A DNA stretch of 64,000 nucleotides. Origin: Endomychus coccineus (taxonomy: Eukaryota; Arthropoda; Insecta; Coleoptera; Endomychidae). The translations under genes were made by a program, and so were the position numbers. Below the pieces are notes generated by a model, which saw only the letters and a program-made list of their open reading frames with translations, did no database searches and was not told the DNA's origin. How positions within the stretch are numbered: position 1 is the first letter of the stretch; each line of letters starts with the position of its first letter. The stretch covers positions 179,596,868-179,660,867 of the forward strand of contig OY294069.1 of NCBI GenBank assembly GCA_958510875.1, written 5' to 3'. Shown here one piece after another: positions 58,696-64,000 of this stretch.

Positions 58696-61235
58696 GTCCA
58701 TATTGATTGAATATTTATCCACTTATCAATTGTCATCTTATTACGGTTATATGGGCGTACCAATAATATCTAGCTTAAGAACGCCATTATTTTCCAGGCA
58801 AAGATGATGGTCATCCTGAAAACCACAAAGGCTTCAAAGCAGCTACATGAAAAGGGAGAATGGGCCACCCACTAGTATTTATACCGAACATGGAGATTGA
58901 TTGAGGAGGTATGACCATTTCCTAATGGACTGATGCGAAGCTCTAACAATATTCAGGTGGAATTGCTGTGGAACAGAAATTTTTCTATGATGCTAGGCTG
59001 TTGGAAGAGGACTGGCATCGAGAAATGAAGGGTTAAATAGAAACGAGGTTCACAATGAACTCAAAAGTAGAAGTGACATGACCCGGAGAACGAAAAGGCC
59101 TATGAATGCTGCCCTTAGTGGACCAGATTCGTCAAATAATAATTAAGAGGTCGGAAACTATACTGCGCATATGCCCGAAGGATTAAGACGAAGTGAGAGG
59201 AAAAATTAAAAATCTGCAAGATAAACAGCCGATGGATTTTTTCGCGAACAAAACACCTCCCAAGAATTGGTCTTAGCCCCCGGCTGACCATCATCCATTA
59301 AATTTCCCAATTTAGGTTTGTAACTCACACGAATCACTGAATTCATTTCGCAGAAAGTCGCCATTTATGTTACATAGGCGGCCCTCTTCATTGTGAGTAG
59401 TTAGACTACAGCGCACTGCTATCACGGCTCATACGCTCCTGCCTATTTCTCTCTACAATCGACCAGCTAGTTAGTGCACCGAAGAGTGAGCGCGACGCAA
59501 CGTGTAGCGTCGAGTATTTGGACGGACCACTCTGCTCAATAACTCGAAAACGTCTTCAGATAAATAATTGCATTCTTATGTCAGTAAATTTTCAGCATCA
59601 TATCAAAATTTCATGTGGATTGCATTTACTATTTGGTCGCTTGTCGAGAACATACCTTGTGCTGTATAAGACGATTCAAGAAGCAACTTCGTTCGGCTAC
59701 GCCTCACTCCGTCTTAATAATATTAGTTATTACCAACTGCCTGATTTTCCTCAAGTCAGCTATCAGTAAATCGAGATCAACCATCATTCACGATTATCCT
59801 TGAACTAGTTATTTGATTTCATTAACTGAATATTAATTTGTTTTTCTATTTTCTCATTAACATGCTCTTATTATTATTATTATTATTAATTCAAGCTTAT
59901 TGACTCTACCTAATGCAAATATAAGTTAAACCACAGCGCGCTCTCTGTTCAAGATATTAAGTAGTATATTGAATGATTGCAGAAATGTGACTTCGAAATT
60001 GAATAACAATTTTATTGTTGTAGTCTGGCTTCTCTCGTATTGTGATGTGATTGTTTCATGCATATTTATTTATCACTTTCGCTCTATTGTATGAGAGTCA
60101 GTACTATTGATGGTAGACGTTAGGATATCTACATATGCTTATCTTCCAAATTATACTGAATATCCAACGTAGAAATTTCACAAAACCGCGAACACTCACC
60201 ACATCCCGATGTGCTTATTCATTATCGACGTCAAACTGCAACGAGTAGGTTGATCGAGTCGAGCAAGTTCCAGGAAAACAATTAATAATTAAGAATGCAT
60301 GTTTATATAGGAACCATGTATGGCAAGTAAGTAGGGATGGATGGCGGTTTGTGTTACCGAGCAAAAGCGTTGAACTAGTTGAACATACCGAAGTTAATTT
60401 GGCGTCATTAACTTCTTCCCCAGGTTTTGAACATTTAAAAGGGTTAGTATGAAGTATTGATCTGGTTGGATAATCGTTCGCAAACTAGAAACATGAGCTT
60501 GGAAATTACAGGATTCAATGACTAACACCATCGTCCAACTCAATAGCACGTATTAACCATTACTTTCTGTGGATGAATAAACGAATGAAGAGGCATTGTT
60601 AGAGTTTGAATGATATTGAATAATGCGGGTTTCATCCAGAATCTATCTTCCTAACTATTCATGTGAGAGGTCAAGCTCTTTCTAGATGAGATCCATTAGT
60701 AAAGATACTCAATTTTTACTAGACGTTTCTGTACCAAAAGCTTTTACTTCCCTCTGTTATAAGTTGCGTTCATCGAATATATTAGTCAGTTGTTGGTTGA
60801 GATATGTTTATTACACCACAGATATTAAAAATTTAATGGCCATTCTGTCCGTTTGCTTTTAGAGAATATCGAATTGATCACAACACTGATCAAAAACACA
60901 AACGTTCTAAATTCGAGTTTGCGTCAGCGGTAGATTTTATTATATAAACTATGGTCCTATCTTCTTTCTTTTCGAAGATATAGGGCGTTCATTTTAATTT
61001 AAAAAAACGAAGTTTTGCTGTAGCTTCTGTGAAATTAAAGATATTTTGTTGAAATCTGGTACTCGAGGATCTCAGAGGAATCCGAATAAGACGGCTTTCT
61101 TAGTTTTTGTATATGCTGTAAGAGCGCTTGGTGCGCGACTCTTTGGCGACTTTTTACGCTTAACTTTTTTGAGAATAATTTTATTGTCTTCTTCGCACAT
61201 TTTCCTGATTCACAATTTTATTGCAAGCAAATAAA
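58696..61235. other. unassigned sequence
   Basis: No gene recognised. (ATT)n microsatellite at about 59,869-59,887. The segment 59,350-59,520 is GC-richer than its surroundings and starts with TGTTACATAGGCGG, LTR-like, but a matching end was not found. Confidence 0.35.
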
Positions 61236-61239
61236 AGTA

Positions 61240-61460
61240 GATCCAAATTACATACCTAAGCAAGATAATGCGAGAGAACCTGCGGAAGCCATTACAATAA
61301 ACTTCCTACAAAAACAAGATATTCAAATCATGGTTAGTCCCGATTCAAATCCAGTCGAACACGTTTGATATTTGTTGGACGCGCGCGTATTTGGAAGCGC
61401 CCAAATGCACCCCAAACTATCATGCTGCTAGAAGAAGCCTCAAATGACATATCAGTCTGA
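61240..61460 (+). pseudogene. Tc1-like transposase C-terminal fragment
   Basis: The plus strand reads KQDNAREPAEAITINFLQKQ, DIQIMVSPDSNPVEHV, then a stop where W-D is expected, LLDARV and, in the next frame, RPNAPQTIMLLEEAS. QDNA holds the second catalytic Asp and PVEH the Glu of a DD34E transposase, with a few residues (WPxRSPDL) deleted between. Only about 70 codons remain. Confidence 0.7.
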
Positions 61461-61482
61461 AAATTTTGATGCTTCCTAGTTT

Positions 61483-61517
61483 TATTTTTCAAGGACTTTT
61501 CACGTTGCCCTCGTATA
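61483..61517 (-). repeat. isolated mariner terminal sequence
   Basis: TTTTTCAAGGACTT..C..TTGCCCTCGTA closely matches the terminal part of the mariner fragment at 5,991-6,022 in the same orientation. No mariner coding sequence adjoins it; it lies just after a Tc1-like fragment. Confidence 0.55.
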
Positions 61518-61519
61518 TA

Positions 61520-62700
61520 AGTAGTTCAATGTATGTATATTGTATGTTCACTCCCCTATCACAAATGCTTACTAGTTACCTACTGAGCTTTATTTCGCCA
61601 CTATGAATCTCGTATTTTAATGTGTAAATAAAATGGGACTTCCCCGGTAAACAATCTTGTGTACAAACACCTACCAAATATGGTACCTACATGAAAAAAA
61701 TCTGTACTCGTTTTAGAATAGGGAGAAATTTTTTATTTATGTTTTGGAATATGTAGAATATCAAAATCAGTGTTCACGTTTGTGTATGTTCACGTTATGG
61801 TATATTGACATTATCATGACTACTGTATGTCGAAATTTTGTTATATCAGTTGTGTATCCCGTTGCAACAAATTCATTTCATTGTCTAAAAATAACCAACT
61901 CACTGTACTACTCGCATTAATTGTCAATACACAAGATTTGAAAGACGTTAACTGCTTTTGTTATCCCACAACGAAAGCTAATATTATTACAGCCTGGTTA
62001 TGAATGACCTATATCTCTGAAATTTCTGTTTAAGTAAATATACCACATGTCGTCGTTGTTCTCAAGAGAGATAATACAATCTGCAGTTGACGGAACTCGA
62101 TAGCTGAAATGCGATGGATGTAATATTTGAACTAACAATAACCTTTCGTACAACAAATAATTGACATTACATAAATATTTACGAATTGTATAGAGCATTA
62201 GAAAGCACTGTCGTTTATTTCACATGCGAAGTTGTGTATTATGTCCAATTAATAACAATAAATACGTGTCTGAGTGAGTGACGTTGATATTATTACGCGA
62301 TATCTTTGAGTATTGAATATCAAGTACATTACATTGCGACCTTGGTTTTTATGATAATCGTTTATTATAAGGTGACAACGCTCAGTTCGAAGGCTTTACA
62401 GTTATTCATAATTATTAGTCCGCATTATGACATACAGTTTTGCAAAGGCTAACGCCTTAGGAATATGTACCGACGAAAAAATTGCATAACATTCGAAATT
62501 GCGGAGAAAACCAGTTCGAAATCTAACATTCCAATGTCAGTACAATGATCAACAATTAGATCATGGAATACCTTACGGTTTTTCAATGTAATCCATTTAC
62601 TCATTTCAAAAGAATGCAAAATTTCATTTCAGTTGTTCCTGTATTGAAGTTTGGTCTACCTTCTGGCTCAATAAATTTTTTCCAGTCATAGCTTACTAAT
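61520..62700. other. unassigned sequence
   Basis: Nothing recognisable on either strand. Confidence 0.4.
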
Positions 62701-62710
62701 AGACAAAAAT

Positions 62711-62959
62711 TCGCTCAATTCTATGGTTATAAATCTGAAACATACGTGGCATCTTTTGGGGTACTCCAAAGATGAGTCCTGGGTCCTGAGTCCTCGCTCA
62801 ATTCTATGGTTATAAATCTGAAACATACGTGGCATCTTTTGGGGTTCTCCAAAGATGAGTCCTGGGTCCTGAGTCCTCGCTCAATTCTATGGTTATAAAT
62901 CTGAAACATACGTGGCATCTTTTGGGGTACTCCAAAGATAAGTCCTGGGTCCTGAGTCC
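62711..62959. repeat. tandem repeat, three copies of an 83 bp unit
   Basis: Units start with TCGCTCAATTCTATGG at 62,711, 62,794 and 62,877, period exactly 83 bp, only one or two substitutions between them (GGGGTACTCC / GGGGTTCTCC; GATGAGTCC / GATAAGTCC). Each ends GAGTCCTGGGTCCTGAGTCC, itself a short internal duplication. An open minus frame across it (62,918-62,727) is a by-product because 83 is not a multiple of 3. Confidence 0.92.
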
Positions 62960-63325
62960 TCGGCTTTCCAACGTATTCGTAAATGATGTATTGACAGTTG
63001 AATTATATATTATTAGATTGGTCCTTAAGAATTATTGTATCCCCCTTCACAGGAATGTTTTATAGTACATAGGTCAGTTTTAGCTCTCTTAGGAAGGCTA
63101 AAGTTTTTTCCGGTTCCAATGGGTGAATTTCCTCGATGATTGTGTATATCCCGAAGAGTCAGCTCCTAAATGTCCGGGATTCCAGTGAAGGGCTTCTTCA
63201 TTCATTGATATACTAAAATATTACTTCTTTCCTAACCGGGTGAAGCCCCCCCCCCCCCTTTCTCCACTCTTCTTTATAGCCAAGGTGGGTTTAGAAGTTT
63301 TGTGTAAGCCCGGAACACCTTACCC
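62960..63325. other. unassigned sequence
   Basis: No gene. A poly-C run lies at about 63,247-63,258. The stretch near 63,060-63,200 resembles LINE RNase H surroundings in style but has no motif. Confidence 0.35.
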
Positions 63326-63329
63326 ACGT

Positions 63330-63412
63330 CATTTCTGATGATGGCTATTTGGTAGCCAAAAGTTCCTCAGTATTTTAATAGTATTTTTAGTGAATAAGGG
63401 TAACTATTTCTT
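63330..63412 (+). mobile_element. Penelope family B terminal-repeat remnant with mutated hammerhead
   Basis: CTGATGA at 63,335-63,341, extra T, GGCTA/TAGCC stem II, then AAA where GAA is required (the conserved G is A), then AGTTCCTCAGTA and the family signature TAATAGTATTTTTAGTGAATAAGGG. The G-to-A change in the core should abolish cleavage. Confidence 0.68.
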
Positions 63413-63426
63413 TTCTATTGCGTTAT

Positions 63427-63555
63427 ATTCCGCGTAACAATAGCACGACTTGATGCCGACGTTTCGCCAACCTTTACAGGTGGCATCTTCAGGGCCGACT
63501 TCAGGCTTGAACTGGAACTGAAACGACATCAAGTCGTGCTATAGTCACGCGGAAT
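63427..63555. mobile_element. Penelope-type inverted terminal repeat (family D)
   Basis: A 29 bp inverted pair, 63,427-63,455 and 63,527-63,555, with two mismatches (AGCACGACTTGATG at its core), surrounds a hammerhead on the minus strand. The right arm keeps only the GAAACG half of a second ribozyme. The plan is the same as in families B and C, with unrelated sequence. Confidence 0.62.
63455..63495 (-). ncRNA. hammerhead ribozyme motif (Penelope family D)
   Basis: On the minus strand: stem I GCC (63,495-63,493) with GGC (63,457-63,455), core CTGAAGA (63,492-63,486), extra T, a long stem II GCCACC/GGTTGGC-type hairpin with one bulge, GAA (63,465-63,463), palindromic ACGT as stem III (63,462-63,459) and C at the cleavage position (63,458). 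CTGAAGA fits CUGANGA. GAAACGTC is a combination expected for minimal Penelope hammerheads acting as dimers. Confidence 0.7.
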
Positions 63556-63559
63556 CCAT

Positions 63560-64000
63560 CCGGAAACCAAGCGTTTTCAAGATAAGCTCTTTGCGGAAGT
63601 CTACTATTCAAGATTAACAGTGTTAACAGTGTGAACTTTTTTATAGTTTATTACTACCTCCAATAGTTGTTCCATAAAAAGCTGTTTTTAAGCTATTGCA
63701 TAGCTTTTATCGCGGGCTTTGAGCGCGGCGACCGAATCAAAAAATACCGTAACGAAAATAACCTAACACTCCGCCTACCATGTAGCTCGGCCGAGCGTTT
63801 GCTTAACGTGTATGTATATGGTACCACTGTACGAAGCTCGCACGGATCGAGGCGAGCTGCTCCGAAATCGGACGAATACGTAAGCAGCTGTTTGTGAGAA
63901 AGTATATAGGTGTATAGGTATCTATCATATCTTTATAATGCCACACTCACCGCATGTGCGCCCCGTAAATATACATGTAGGTATATACACTGTTGTAGAT
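63560..64000. other. unassigned, GC-richer end
   Basis: 63,700-63,880 is GC-richer than its surroundings (GCTCGGCCGAGCG palindrome at about 63,786). The 76-codon plus frame at 63,667-63,897 has no recognisable motif. It could be another element's terminal region or a promoter beyond the window. Confidence 0.3.

Noticed and set aside
59350..59520. TGTTACATAGG-type start, possible second solo LTR
   Set aside because: No matching TGTAACA-type end or target duplication found.
62727..62918. 63-codon minus-strand frame
   Set aside because: Arises from the 83 bp tandem repeat read in successive frames, not a gene.

Overview
This 64 kb window looks like a gene-poor, AT-rich stretch of an insect (at least arthropod) nuclear genome. 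No coding sequence can be assigned with confidence to a host gene. Almost everything recognisable is a transposable element at some stage of decay, with long low-information stretches between. The insect assignment rests on the mix of Penelope-like, Jockey/CR1/R1-like, mariner/Tc1 and hAT elements plus a short array of the insect telomere unit TTAGG at 10,478-10,503. The order of insect cannot be told from what is here. All calls come from reading translations and repeats by eye.

Layout. 1.8-2.7 kb: two decayed Tc1/mariner C-termini. 3.3-3.6 kb: RNase H end of a LINE. 3.66-4.25 kb: first copy of an unclassified repeat (second at 16.8-17.4 kb). 5.7-6.0 kb: mariner N-terminal half. 7.0-9.2 kb: LINE pieces, including a well-preserved reverse transcriptase (RT) open frame. 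10.4-11.9 kb: R1/I-like LINE piece holding TTAGG repeats, a BED-finger hAT fragment and a solo LTR. 12.9-14.4 kb: three tandem copies of a ~500 bp unit. 14.4-32 kb: scattered LINE and Penelope debris. 32.7-35.1 kb: a structurally complete but broken hAT element. 36.3-37.0 kb: a LINE split by a tRNA-derived SINE. 37.3-37.7 kb: mariner. 41.4-44.1 kb: a LINE apparently interrupted by a Tc1/mariner copy. 44.1-46.7 kb: a nearly pristine Penelope-like element. 49-63.6 kb: more Penelope, LINE and Tc1/mariner remnants and an 83 bp tandem repeat.

The most interesting system is the Penelope-like element at 44,122-46,665. It has one long ORF with a Penelope-type RT and a C-terminal GIY-YIG endonuclease, 124 bp inverted terminal arms differing at one base, and an 18 bp flanking duplication. 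Its arms fold into a hammerhead ribozyme with a self-complementary stem III. The same ribozyme layout (CTGANGA core, an extra T, stem II, GAAA, tiny or palindromic stem III) recurs in at least three other unrelated terminal-repeat families in the window (around 18.4, 22.4 and 63.5 kb). Hammerheads in Penelope elements are established knowledge; the several co-resident families with different stem III solutions and the shared extra T are what deserve checking.
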